Assembly: GCF_004127445.1 (NCBI RefSeq)
Contig: NZ_QEXM01000046.1
Coordinates: 114,183 to 178,182, forward strand
DNA from: Streptomyces alfalfae
Lineage (GTDB): Bacteria; Actinomycetota; Actinomycetes; Streptomycetales; Streptomycetaceae
DNA: 64,000 nucleotides
Direction of reading: 5' to 3'
Shown: positions 50,444-57,724 of the stretch, piece by piece
How positions within the stretch are numbered: the stretch's first letter is position 1
How the letters are laid out: every line of letters begins with the position of its first letter
Position numbers and translations under genes: made by a program
The notes under the pieces: model-generated
The model's input: only the letters and a program-made list of their open reading frames with translations
Told to the model about the DNA's origin: nothing
The model's database searches: none

Positions 50444-52030
50444 TCACTCCCACTCGATGGTCCCCGGCGGCTTCGAGGTCACGTCGAGCACGACGCGGTT
50501 CACGTCGGCGACCTCGTTGGTGATGCGCGTGGAGATCTTCGCCAGGACGTCATAGGGCATGCGCGTCCAGTCGGCCGTCATGGCGTCCTCGGACGAGACG
50601 GGGCGCAGCACGATCGGGTGGCCGTAGGTGCGGCCGTCGCCCTGGACGCCGACGCTGCGGACGTCCGCGAGCAGGACGACCGGGCACTGCCAGATGTCGC
50701 GGTCGAGACCGGCTGCCGTCAGTTCCTCGCGGGCGATGGCATCGGCCTCGCGGAGGAGGTCCAGACGCTCCTTGGTGACCTCGCCCACGATGCGGATGCC
50801 GAGGCCGGGGCCCGGGAAGGGCTGGCGCTGGACGATCTCGTCCGGCAGGCCGAGCTCGGCGCCGACCATCCGGACCTCGTCCTTGAACAGCTTGCGCAGC
50901 GGCTCGATGAGCTGGAACTCGAGGTCCTCGGGGAGGCCGCCAACGTTGTGGTGGGACTTGATGTTGGCGGTGCCGGTGCCGCCGCCGGACTCGACCACGT
51001 CGGGGTAGAGCGTGCCCTGGACCAGGAACTCCACCGGCTGGTCGCCCGGCGCCTCGGCGATGATCTCCGCCTGGGCCTGCTCGAAGACGCGGATGAACTC
51101 GCGCCCGATGATCTTCCGCTTCTCCTCGGGGTCGGAGACGCCGGCGAGGGCCTTCAGGAAGCGGTCCGCGGCGTCGACGACCTTGAGCTGGACGCCGGTC
51201 GCGGCGACGAAGTCCTTCTCGACCTGCTCGGTCTCGCCCTTGCGCATCAGCCCGTGGTCGACGTAGACGCAGGTGAGCTGCGAGCCGATGGCCTTCTGCA
51301 CGAGGGCGGCGGCGACGGCGGAGTCCACGCCGCCGGAGAGGCCGCAGATCGCGCGCTTGGTGCCGACCTGCTCGCGGATGGCGGCGACCTGCTCGTCGAT
51401 GACGTTGCCGGTCGTCCAGTCGGGCTTGAGGCCGGCGCCGCGGTAGAGGAAGTGCTCCAGGACCTGCTGGCCGTGCGTGGAGTGCATCACCTCGGGGTGG
51501 TACTGCACGCCGTACAGCTTCTTCTGGTCGTCCTCGAAGGCCGCGACGGGCACGACGTCCGTGGACGCGGTGACCGTGAAGCCTTCGGGCGCGGCACTGC
51601 ACGCGTCGCCGTGCGACATCCACACGGACTGCTCGGCCGGGGTGCCCTCGAAGAGGGTGGAGTCGGCCTTGGAGACGGCGAGCGGCGTACGGCCGTACTC
51701 GCGCGCGCCGGTGTTGTCGACCGTGCCGCCGAGGGTGGTCGCCATGAGCTGGAAGCCGTAGCACATGCCGAAGACGGGGACGCCGGCCTCGAAGAGGGAG
51801 CGGTCGACGGTGGGCGCGTGCTCCGCGTACACGGAGGAGGGGCCGCCGGAGAGGATTATCGCCGCGGGGTTCTTGGCGAGCATCTCGGCGACGGGCATCG
51901 TGCTCGGCACGACTTCGCTGTAGACCCGTGCCTCACGGACGCGACGGGCGATGAGCTGGGCGTACTGCGCTCCGAAGTCGACGACCAGAACGGTGTCGGG
52001 AGCGGCGGCAGCGGGGGGCGCTGATGGCAC
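50444..52030 (-). CDS. guaA: GMP synthase (glutamine-hydrolysing)
   Basis: 528 residues. Class-I glutamine amidotransferase domain with the catalytic triad C90 (GMCYGFQ), H178 and E180 (YHPEV); ATP-pyrophosphatase P-loop SGGVDS (232-237); and the C-terminal dimer domain ending VVLDVTSKPPGTIEWE. It converts XMP to GMP. GTG 52028-52030 follows GGAAGG. The upstream region is the repeat-rich 52.0-52.6 kb stretch. Confidence 0.98.
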   Translation of the reverse strand: MPSAPPAAAAPDTVLVVDFGAQYAQLIARRVREARVYSEVVPSTMPVAEMLAKNPAAIILSGGPSSVYAEHAPTVDRSLFEAGVPVFGMCYGFQLMATTLGGTVDNTGAREYGRTPLAVSKADSTLFEGTPAEQSVWMSHGDACSAAPEGFTVTASTDVVPVAAFEDDQKKLYGVQYHPEVMHSTHGQQVLEHFLYRGAGLKPDWTTGNVIDEQVAAIREQVGTKRAICGLSGGVDSAVAAALVQKAIGSQLTCVYVDHGLMRKGETEQVEKDFVAATGVQLKVVDAADRFLKALAGVSDPEEKRKIIGREFIRVFEQAQAEIIAEAPGDQPVEFLVQGTLYPDVVESGGGTGTANIKSHHNVGGLPEDLEFQLIEPLRKLFKDEVRMVGAELGLPDEIVQRQPFPGPGLGIRIVGEVTKERLDLLREADAIAREELTAAGLDRDIWQCPVVLLADVRSVGVQGDGRTYGHPIVLRPVSSEDAMTADWTRMPYDVLAKISTRITNEVADVNRVVLDVTSKPPGTIEWE

Positions 52031-52341
52031 GGCGGCGGCCTTCCGGCGTTGAGCGTGAGCGAGAGGCTCAGTGCGTGAGCAGGGGGTCTGTTTTGTCGAT
52101 TCTACCGGGCTCGACGGGACCGCCTTCGTCGCATCCGACGGGGCTCATGACGGCGGGGCTCGTGACGGGAGGGAGAACACCGGGGCGGTACGCGTCGGGC
52201 GCGGGACGGCACGGGGGTGCACACCGGGACCGTGCCGGGCCATGCGGGGCCCGTGCGGGGCCGCCTGCCGAGTGGTGCCGCGGCTCGGCAGGCCAGGGAC
52301 GGCACGGCAGACGCCGCGCGGCGGCGGGGTAAGGCGACACA

Positions 52342-52490
52342 CGGCAGGCACCGCGGCGCAGCGGGGCGACAGACGCCGCAGGGCAGCAGGGCGGCAGGCA
52401 CCGCGGGGCGGCAGGGCGACAGACGCCGCAGGGCAGCAGGGCGGCAGGCACCGCGGGGCGGCAGGGCGGCAGGCGCTGCGGGGCAGCACC
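52342..52490. repeat. 50-bp tandem repeat (about three copies)
   Basis: Copies at 52342-52391, 52392-52441 and 52442-52490; the second is the most regular. Not CRISPR-like: no spacer of distinct sequence. Confidence 0.88.
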
Positions 52491-52597
52491 GACGGAGGCG
52501 GGGCGGTACGCCAGAGGCGGTGCAGGGTGGCAGGTGAGGAGTCCCAGAGGCCTGGCGGGGGTGCGGTCTCAGTATGCGGGCCGGGTGCCAGAAGCGT

Positions 52598-52628
52598 TTG
52601 ACCCCGTGCGGGCCCGTGGGGGCATACT
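52598..52628 (+). promoter_or_regulatory. Promoter of the aroQ leader transcript
   Basis: TTGACC (52598-52603), 19-base spacer, CATACT (52623-52628). The -10 ends six bases before the leader peptide GTG (52635), so the leader is likely translated from a leaderless message. Confidence 0.55.
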
Positions 52629-52634
52629 GGCTCC

Positions 52635-52706
52635 GTGACCAAGCGCTACGACTTCCTCTTTACCTATGGCACCCGGCCCGCCGGCTGCCATGGTCGAGCT
52701 GCTTGA
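52635..52706 (+). CDS. Aromatic-rich leader peptide upstream of chorismate mutase
   Basis: 23-residue frame, GTG to TGA, beginning VTKRYDFLFTYG: four aromatic residues within residues 5-11 (Tyr5, Phe7, Phe9, Tyr11). Phe9 and Tyr11 use TTT and TAT, which are rare in such high-GC DNA. It is followed by an attenuator-type hairpin and then the chorismate mutase gene. I read it as the leader of a Tyr/Phe-responsive attenuator. Confidence 0.75.
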   Translation: MTKRYDFLFTYGTRPAGCHGRAA

Positions 52707-52762
52707 TCACCTGACAAGCGACTTACCGGGCGTCCCGGGCCGACAAGGCCCGGGGCGCTTCG
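52675..52762 (+). promoter_or_regulatory. Attenuator: terminator hairpin with alternative pairing
   Basis: A 12-bp stem (52730-52741 with 52747-52758, one G-U pair, loop GACAA) is followed by TTCGTCGT. The 5' arm of the terminator (CGGGCC, 52736-52741) can instead pair with GGCCCG at 52675-52680 within the leader gene. Ribosome stalling at the Tyr/Phe codons would favour this antiterminator; free translation to the stop at 52706 would cover it and let the terminator form. Confidence 0.65.
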
Positions 52763-52824
52763 TCGTATCCGGACCTTGCCGCTCCGGGGCTCCCCGGCCG
52801 AACCGAACCTTCGAGGAGCCCACG

Positions 52825-53151
52825 ATGACCACCGCCACCGCTGCCACCACTGCCGCTGCCACCACCGCCGCTGCCGCTGCCGACAGGACCGGGGCGCGTA
52901 CGCCCGAGGCTGTCGGCACGATCGAGAACGCGCGGGAGCGTATCGACGCGCTCGACGACCGCATCATCGGTCTCGTCCAGGAACGGATGGCCGTCTCGGC
53001 CGTCATCCAGGAGGCCCGGATCACCTCGGGCGGGCGCCGCGTGAACCTCTCGCGCGAGATGGAGATCCTCGGCCACTACAGCGACGCCCTCGGAAAGCCC
53101 GGCACGGCCCTCGCGATGACCCTCCTCGAACTGTGCCGCGGCCGCGTCTGA
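52825..53151 (+). CDS. Chorismate mutase (AroQ-type)
   Basis: 108-residue AroQ-fold monofunctional chorismate mutase: chorismate to prephenate, the branch to Phe and Tyr. Residues 1-28 are Ala/Thr low-complexity; the catalytic helices follow (ENARERIDALDDRIIGLVQERMAVSAVIQEAR, VNLSREMEILGHY). ATG 52825 sits behind GAGGAG. Expression is probably set by the upstream leader attenuator. Confidence 0.93.
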   Translation: MTTATAATTAAATTAAAAADRTGARTPEAVGTIENARERIDALDDRIIGLVQERMAVSAVIQEARITSGGRRVNLSREMEILGHYSDALGKPGTALAMTLLELCRGRV

Positions 53152-53547
53152 CCGCCCGGTCCTGGCCCCGTCGGGCCACCGCGCCCCGGGGCCCAGGCCC
53201 TGCGGGGTCCGAGGCGCTGCGGGGTCCGAGGCGCTGCGGGTCCCGGGCCCTGCGGACCTGAGTTCGGATCGGCTCTCACCCGTACGGCGCGTGACCGGGG
53301 CCGGGCGGGCTTCGTTGGTCCCGGTGTCCGTGTCAGCCAGGGGCGGGCCCGCACGAACCACGCGTGGCTCCGCTGGGGCGATGAGGCGCACGGACCGTTG
53401 TCCCGTGCGCCGTGGGACCTCGCTCCAGTGACGTGACCGGACGGCAGGGGACAGCAGCCCGGTCACCCAAGAGAACGGTCGGCTCCGGGGACGCCCGGGG
53501 CCGACCGGGCTCCTTGCCCGGTCCCCCGTCCCCCCCCAGGCCTCCCC

Positions 53548-53570
53548 GGGCCCGTTTTCCGGGCCCTTTT
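53548..53570 (+). terminator. Intrinsic terminator with T-run
   Basis: GGGCCCG (53548-53554), five-base loop, CGGGCCC (53560-53566), then TTTT. Classic for the plus strand, but 400 bases past the chorismate mutase stop. Confidence 0.8.
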
Positions 53571-53792
53571 GCCTATAGAAGCGGTAGAAACGGTTGCGCC
53601 CCCGTCCGGCCATCGAGCACGATGCGTACGAGGACGGCCTCGCGGCCTCCGTCCAGAACTCCATTGCCAGTGGTCGAGACCATGCGTGCGCCCCCTGTGC
53701 GCCGGGTCGGCCACCGGATGTACGGACCAAGCGGCGCACCCCCCGGCGCCGCCCCTCGGCACCGTCGCCGCCCTGAAGCGGTGCCGACGGCC

Positions 53793-53825
53793 AAGGGCCC
53801 CGCGGATCCGTCCCGCGGGGCCCTT
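53793..53825. terminator. Strong terminator hairpin
   Basis: Perfect 13-bp stem AAGGGCCCCGCGG / CCGCGGGGCCCTT; it probably terminates the lipoprotein operon reading leftward and may also act rightward. Confidence 0.75.
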
Positions 53826-53955
53826 CGCTCTGTCCGTCCAGGCGCGACGACTCACTCGGCGGCCACCGGCCACCGAAGCCCGGCTACCGGCTACCGCGTT
53901 CCAGCTATCGGCTACCGGGTCCCGGCCGCCGGCTACCGGCCCCCGCTACCTCCCG

Positions 53956-54693
53956 CTACTGCTTCTCGAGCTTCGTGACCTGCGCCTTGACGACCTTCTC
54001 CGGGACGCCGAACGCCTTCGGCTTGAGCAGGTTGATCGAGTAGAAGGCGACGAGCGTCGAATCGCTGCGCACGACGGTGAAGCTCATCGGCGTCTTCTGG
54101 TCGTCGATGAGACCCACGAGCTTGTACGAGATGGCGTCGTCGCCCAGCTTCGGGGCGGTCAGGGGAGCGACCTCGCCGAACTTCGAGCCCACGTCCTCGT
54201 AGGACTCGCACTTCTCCGTGGCCGTACGGAGGTCGTCCATGACGTTCTTGGCGGCGCCCTCCTTGTGTGCGAGCAGCGCGAACGAGATGACCGTGGCGTC
54301 CAGCTCGTCAGGGCCGGTCATGGAGCGGCCGACGCGGGCAGCGGCCCTGGGGTCACTGGTGAACATGAACATGTCGGCAAGCGCCTGGCAGGCGCTTGGC
54401 TTCACCGGCACCGTCAGCTCGGGCATGTCCTCGGCGGAGAGCTTCTCGACCTTGTACCCCTTGAGGTCACCGCTGGCGAGCACGGCCTTCTCCAGCTCGG
54501 CGGAGGAGAGTGCCGCCTTCTCCTTCGGCTCCGGCTTGGGTTCCTCCTTCGGCTGTGCCGACGTGGCCGATTTCGACGGCTTCTTGCCGTCGCCGGAGTC
54601 GTCGGAGTCGCCGCCGCCACCGCACGCCGCGGTCAGGCCCAGCGCGACCGTGACCGTCGCGGTCACTACGGCCCGGGACACAGTTGACTTCAC
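53956..54693 (-). CDS. Secreted lipoprotein, paralog 1
   Basis: 245 residues from GTG 54691-54693 with AAGG upstream. Lipoprotein signal with lipobox LTAAC followed by Gly/Asp/Lys and a PKEEPKPEPKEK linker, then a domain of about 190 residues (LEKAVLASGDLKGYKVEKL, ALADMFMFTSDPRAAARVGRSM, TPMSFTVVRSDSTLVAFY). Function unknown; resembles the next gene. Located at the outer face of the membrane. Confidence 0.83.
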   Translation of the reverse strand: MKSTVSRAVVTATVTVALGLTAACGGGGDSDDSGDGKKPSKSATSAQPKEEPKPEPKEKAALSSAELEKAVLASGDLKGYKVEKLSAEDMPELTVPVKPSACQALADMFMFTSDPRAAARVGRSMTGPDELDATVISFALLAHKEGAAKNVMDDLRTATEKCESYEDVGSKFGEVAPLTAPKLGDDAISYKLVGLIDDQKTPMSFTVVRSDSTLVAFYSINLLKPKAFGVPEKVVKAQVTKLEKQ

Positions 54694-54859
54694 GTTCTTC
54701 TCGCCTTCAGTTCGCATCCTGCGGATCGCAGGCCCCCGCCCGAGGCGACATGAAAGCGCTGACACGCCGACTTTGCCAGTGATTTGCGTAACGATCAGAA
54801 ACCGCCGGAAAGGTTGTACCGCACCTCTGTGACTTTGGCGTCTGCGGACGTCCGTGAGA

Positions 54860-55711
54860 TCAGAGCTTGTCGAGTTGCGCGTCGATGATCTCGGGCGCCA
54901 CCTGGGGGTTCTCGTCGGCCGTGGGTGTGGACCCGCCGTCCCCGCCATCGCCACCATCCATGGCAGCCCCACCGTCCGCGCCGTCCCGTTCGGCCCGCCG
55001 GTCGTCCTGGACGCCCTCGGGGTCGTAGAGGTTCGATGCCGCGAAGGTCATCAGCGTGCCGCCCCGGCGTACGACCGTGACGTGCTCGCGGATCACGAAC
55101 TCGCCCTCGCGGTGCGCGTACGCGTACGAGACCGCCTCGTCGCCCTTGTCCGGCACGGGCAGCGGATGCAGCCCGAAGTAGCGGTGGCCGCCGACACGGA
55201 AGGTGGCGCACCCCTTGGACTCCGCCGCTTTCGCCCCCGGCGCCGCCTTCGCCGCCCCAACCGCCTTCGTCGTCCCGACCGCCCGCGTCGCCTCGCGCAG
55301 ATCCGTCATCGTGTTCCTCGCGTCGGTGACCGCGTAGGCCGCGAGTTCGACGTCCGTCGCCGTGTGGTGCTTGCCGTCCGCGCCGACCACCACCCGGTCG
55401 ACCCGGGCCTCCGGCTCGGGCAGGGCGGCGAGCGGGGCGCACTTCGCGGGGGACGCCTGCCCGGGGCGGGCCGCGGCCCGCTCCGCCGCGTCGGACGCCT
55501 TCGGGCGCTCGACCTCGTACCCCTTGATGTCGCCCGTGGCGAGGGCCGCCCTCTCCAGCCGTGCCGCGGGGCCCTTCGAGGCAGCCGCGCTCGCCTTCGG
55601 CCGCTCCCCACCGGCTCCGCCGCCGTCACCCCCGCCGCCGCACGCGGCGGCCGATCCAAGAGCGGCGAGGACCGTTACGGCCACCACGGATCGCGACACA
55701 GCTGACTTCAC
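54860..55711 (-). CDS. Secreted lipoprotein, paralog 2
   Basis: 283 residues from GTG 55709-55711 behind GGGGGAGAAG. Lipobox GSAAAC; the mature domain shares the pattern of the neighbour (LERAALATGDIKGYEVERP; ...CAPLAALPEPEARVDRVVV; GTLMTFAASNLYDPEG). It has a Gly/Asp/Ala tail. The shared signal peptide layout and the GDxKGYxVE motif mark the pair as a tandem duplication that has diverged. Function unknown. Confidence 0.83.
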   Translation of the reverse strand: MKSAVSRSVVAVTVLAALGSAAACGGGGDGGGAGGERPKASAAASKGPAARLERAALATGDIKGYEVERPKASDAAERAAARPGQASPAKCAPLAALPEPEARVDRVVVGADGKHHTATDVELAAYAVTDARNTMTDLREATRAVGTTKAVGAAKAAPGAKAAESKGCATFRVGGHRYFGLHPLPVPDKGDEAVSYAYAHREGEFVIREHVTVVRRGGTLMTFAASNLYDPEGVQDDRRAERDGADGGAAMDGGDGGDGGSTPTADENPQVAPEIIDAQLDKL

Positions 55712-55910
55712 GGACTTCTCCCCCGGCACACTTCACGTACGTAGACGTGATGCGGAGTCACTCGCACCACTCGGCCTTCACCCGGCTCGGTGACTACGAC
55801 GGAAGAAGATCACCACCGGTTCCGCCGGGGCCTCCGCCCCGGCCGCCCCGCCTCGCCACTCCCCTGCCCATCTCGGGACGCCCCGCTGCCCCCTCGGGAC
55901 GCCCCGCCGT

Positions 55911-56285
55911 TCACCAGCCCCATATGGAGAACCGCAGCGGGCTGAGCAGCACGATCGCCGCGGCCATGCCGCCGAAGACGATCACCACGCTCCATACCTG
56001 GCGGCTCCGCCGCGAGCGCTCGGAGCGGCCGCCGCCGGGCGGGCCCGTGGGCGCCGCGCGCCAGTCGTCGGGGCGCCAGCGCACGGGCTCGGCGTCCCTC
56101 TTCGCGCGCCGGCGGCGTAACCGTCCGGCCCTCGCCGCTTCCTGGCGGGCTGCCTCCTCGTCGAGCCGCCTGAGCCGTTCGGCCACCATGCGGGCCCGCG
56201 CGGACGGTTCCTTCGGCGCCGACGCACGGATGTCCCGCTCGCTGTCGTTCTCGAACCTCTCCCACACCTCATCGGGTATGGCCAC
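55911..56285 (-). CDS. Small protein with C-terminal membrane helix
   Basis: 124 residues from GTG 56283-56285 behind GGAGGGG. Acidic N-terminus (IPDEVWERFENDSERDIRA), a long basic Arg/Ala-rich helix (RMVAERLRRLDEEAARQEAARAGRLRRRRAKRD) and one C-terminal membrane helix (VWSVVIVFGGMAAAIVLLSPL). It could be a tail-anchored regulator. Family not recognised. Divergent from the LAETG-protein gene at 56540. Confidence 0.8.
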   Translation of the reverse strand: MAIPDEVWERFENDSERDIRASAPKEPSARARMVAERLRRLDEEAARQEAARAGRLRRRRAKRDAEPVRWRPDDWRAAPTGPPGGGRSERSRRSRQVWSVVIVFGGMAAAIVLLSPLRFSIWGW

Positions 56286-56401
56286 GCCGTCCCCTCCCCT
56301 TCTCTTCCCTCGGCCGGGCCCGTCGCCCGGAAAACGGGGGCAGTTCTACGGCACCCCTTCACGACCGCACAAGCAATGTGATCCACGACACATAAGGATT
56401 C

Positions 56402-56427
56402 TGTGAATTCAGGGACAACCATTCACA
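56402..56427. promoter_or_regulatory. Inverted repeat upstream of the LAETG protein gene
   Basis: TGTGAAT (56402-56408), twelve bases, ATTCACA (56421-56427): perfect seven-base arms, in a low-GC stretch. Operator candidate for the gene at 56540 or its divergent neighbour. Confidence 0.4.
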
Positions 56428-56539
56428 GCCATTGCAGGTCATGCATGCAGTAACCACGGCCACACCCGCGTCCACACCGCGGAGGCCTCCACCTCCGTGC
56501 TGCCGCCCAGGCAGTGCGCCGGACTTCCATGAGGAACTC

Positions 56540-57580
56540 ATGAAGCTTCGCCGTGCCATGGCAGCAGTGGCGGCCACGGCTGCCATAGCCCCGATCGCGC
56601 TGCTGTCGGCCCCGGCCGCCCACGCGACCGGGGACACCACCGCCGAGTCTCCGGCCGCGGTCGCCGAGTCGCCGGACCCCTCGAAGACCACGGTGGAGGG
56701 CGAGCCGTCCAAGACGCCCACGGGTACGCCGGACCCCAGCAAGACCCCCACCAAGACGGGCGAGCCCACGCAGACGCCCACCCAGACCCAGACCCCCACC
56801 CAGACCCCCACCAAGACGGGCAAGCCGTCCCCCACCGCCACGGATGAGCCCACGGACGAGCCCACCGACGAGCCGACGGACTGCCCCGTCGACGACGACG
56901 GCGTGGACGCGGACTCGGACCTGAAGATCGCGCTGACGGGCCTGCCCGGCAAGATCGTCGCGGGCAGCGGCTGGCACGAGTTCAAGCTGACCGCCGCCAA
57001 CCCGACGGACAAGACGCTCGGCGAGGTCAACTGGATCGCGGCCGTGGACAACTTCTCGGACAGCGACTCCGAGAAGAACTGGCTGAGCAACTACGCCGAC
57101 CTGCAGTACTGGGACCCGAAGGGCAAGGCCTGGACGTCGATCGACGGTGACCTGAACGGCGGCCTCGCCTTCGGTGTCACCTCCGAGCTCGGCCCCAAGG
57201 ACAAGGTCGCGGTCAAGCTGCGGCTCAACGTCAGCGCCAAGGCCCCGACCGGTGAGGGCTACGCGATCGGCCTCGGCGGTTACGTGGACAGCGAGGCGAA
57301 CTGCGTGCACAACTCGTTCGCGTACTACCCGCTGACGATCCTCAAGCCCGGCAGCACCAACGAGAACCCGGGCAAGCCCACCCCGAAGCCCGACGTCAAG
57401 CCGTCGGACGTGAAGGTGCCCCAGGGCGGCGCCAAGGAGCTCCCCGTGACCGGCAGCCTCGCCGAGACCGGCTCCAGCTCGATGCTGCCGACCATCGGAC
57501 TCGTCGGCGGCGCCGCTGTCGCCGTCGGTGCGGGCGCGATGTTCGTCGTCCGTCGCCGCAAGGCCGACACCGCCGCGTAA
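56540..57580 (+). CDS. Sortase-anchored surface protein (LAETG)
   Basis: 346 residues from ATG 56540 behind GAGGAAC. Signal peptide (AAVAATAAIAPIALLSAPAAHA); a Thr/Pro/Lys repeat stalk (residues 45-120, PTQTPTQTQ, DEPTDEP); a beta-type domain (120-270, DLKIALTGLPGKIVAGSGWHEFKL...); and a C-terminal LAETG sorting signal followed by a hydrophobic helix and RRRK. LAxTG is recognised by Streptomyces class E sortases. Surface role; ligand unknown. Confidence 0.92.
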   Translation: MKLRRAMAAVAATAAIAPIALLSAPAAHATGDTTAESPAAVAESPDPSKTTVEGEPSKTPTGTPDPSKTPTKTGEPTQTPTQTQTPTQTPTKTGKPSPTATDEPTDEPTDEPTDCPVDDDGVDADSDLKIALTGLPGKIVAGSGWHEFKLTAANPTDKTLGEVNWIAAVDNFSDSDSEKNWLSNYADLQYWDPKGKAWTSIDGDLNGGLAFGVTSELGPKDKVAVKLRLNVSAKAPTGEGYAIGLGGYVDSEANCVHNSFAYYPLTILKPGSTNENPGKPTPKPDVKPSDVKVPQGGAKELPVTGSLAETGSSSMLPTIGLVGGAAVAVGAGAMFVVRRRKADTAA

Positions 57581-57600
57581 CAGCGGCCCACAGCACGCGG

Positions 57601-57634
57601 AAGGACCTGCGCTCGGAGGGGGGTGCAGGTCCTT
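57601..57634. terminator. Bidirectional terminator
   Basis: AAGGACCTGC / GCAGGTCCTT, perfect ten-bp stem between convergent genes (LAETG protein and GMC oxidoreductase). Confidence 0.75.
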
Positions 57635-57724
57635 ACGTGTGTCCGGGTACCCGTACCCGGCGGCCGACGGTGACCGGATACCCGTAGCCGCCGCCGACGG
57701 GTACGGATACGCGTATCCCTCCGC

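Larger units (their letters stand above)
52031..52634. repeat. Repeat-rich region upstream of guaA and chorismate mutase
   Basis: No gene recognised. The left part holds the guaA promoter side. From 52342 to 52490 a 50-bp unit (starting CGGCAGGCACCGCGG) repeats three times, embedded in a long (GGCAGGC)-like low-complexity tract that continues to about 52540. The right end carries the promoter TTGACC (52598-52603)/CATACT (52623-52628) of the chorismate mutase leader. Confidence 0.75.
53152..53955. other. Gene-poor region (804 bp) with two strong terminators
   Basis: No protein gene convinces me. It starts with GC-rich direct repeats (GGGGTCCGAGGCGCTGC, about 53201-53250), then contains terminators at 53548-53570 and 53793-53825. 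TAGAAGCGG/TAGAAACGG near 53576-53593 is a short direct repeat. The short frames here (such as 53594-53776) lack ribosome sites. Confidence 0.5.

Noticed and set aside
48188..52024. A 1278-residue plus-strand open frame
   Set aside because: It runs antisense through the membrane protein, the intergenic gap and most of guaA. Long antisense frames are normal at 72% GC; the composition is not protein-like and guaA is certain.
52342..52490. CRISPR-like periodic repeats
   Set aside because: The 50-bp units are directly adjacent with no unique spacers, so this is a tandem minisatellite.
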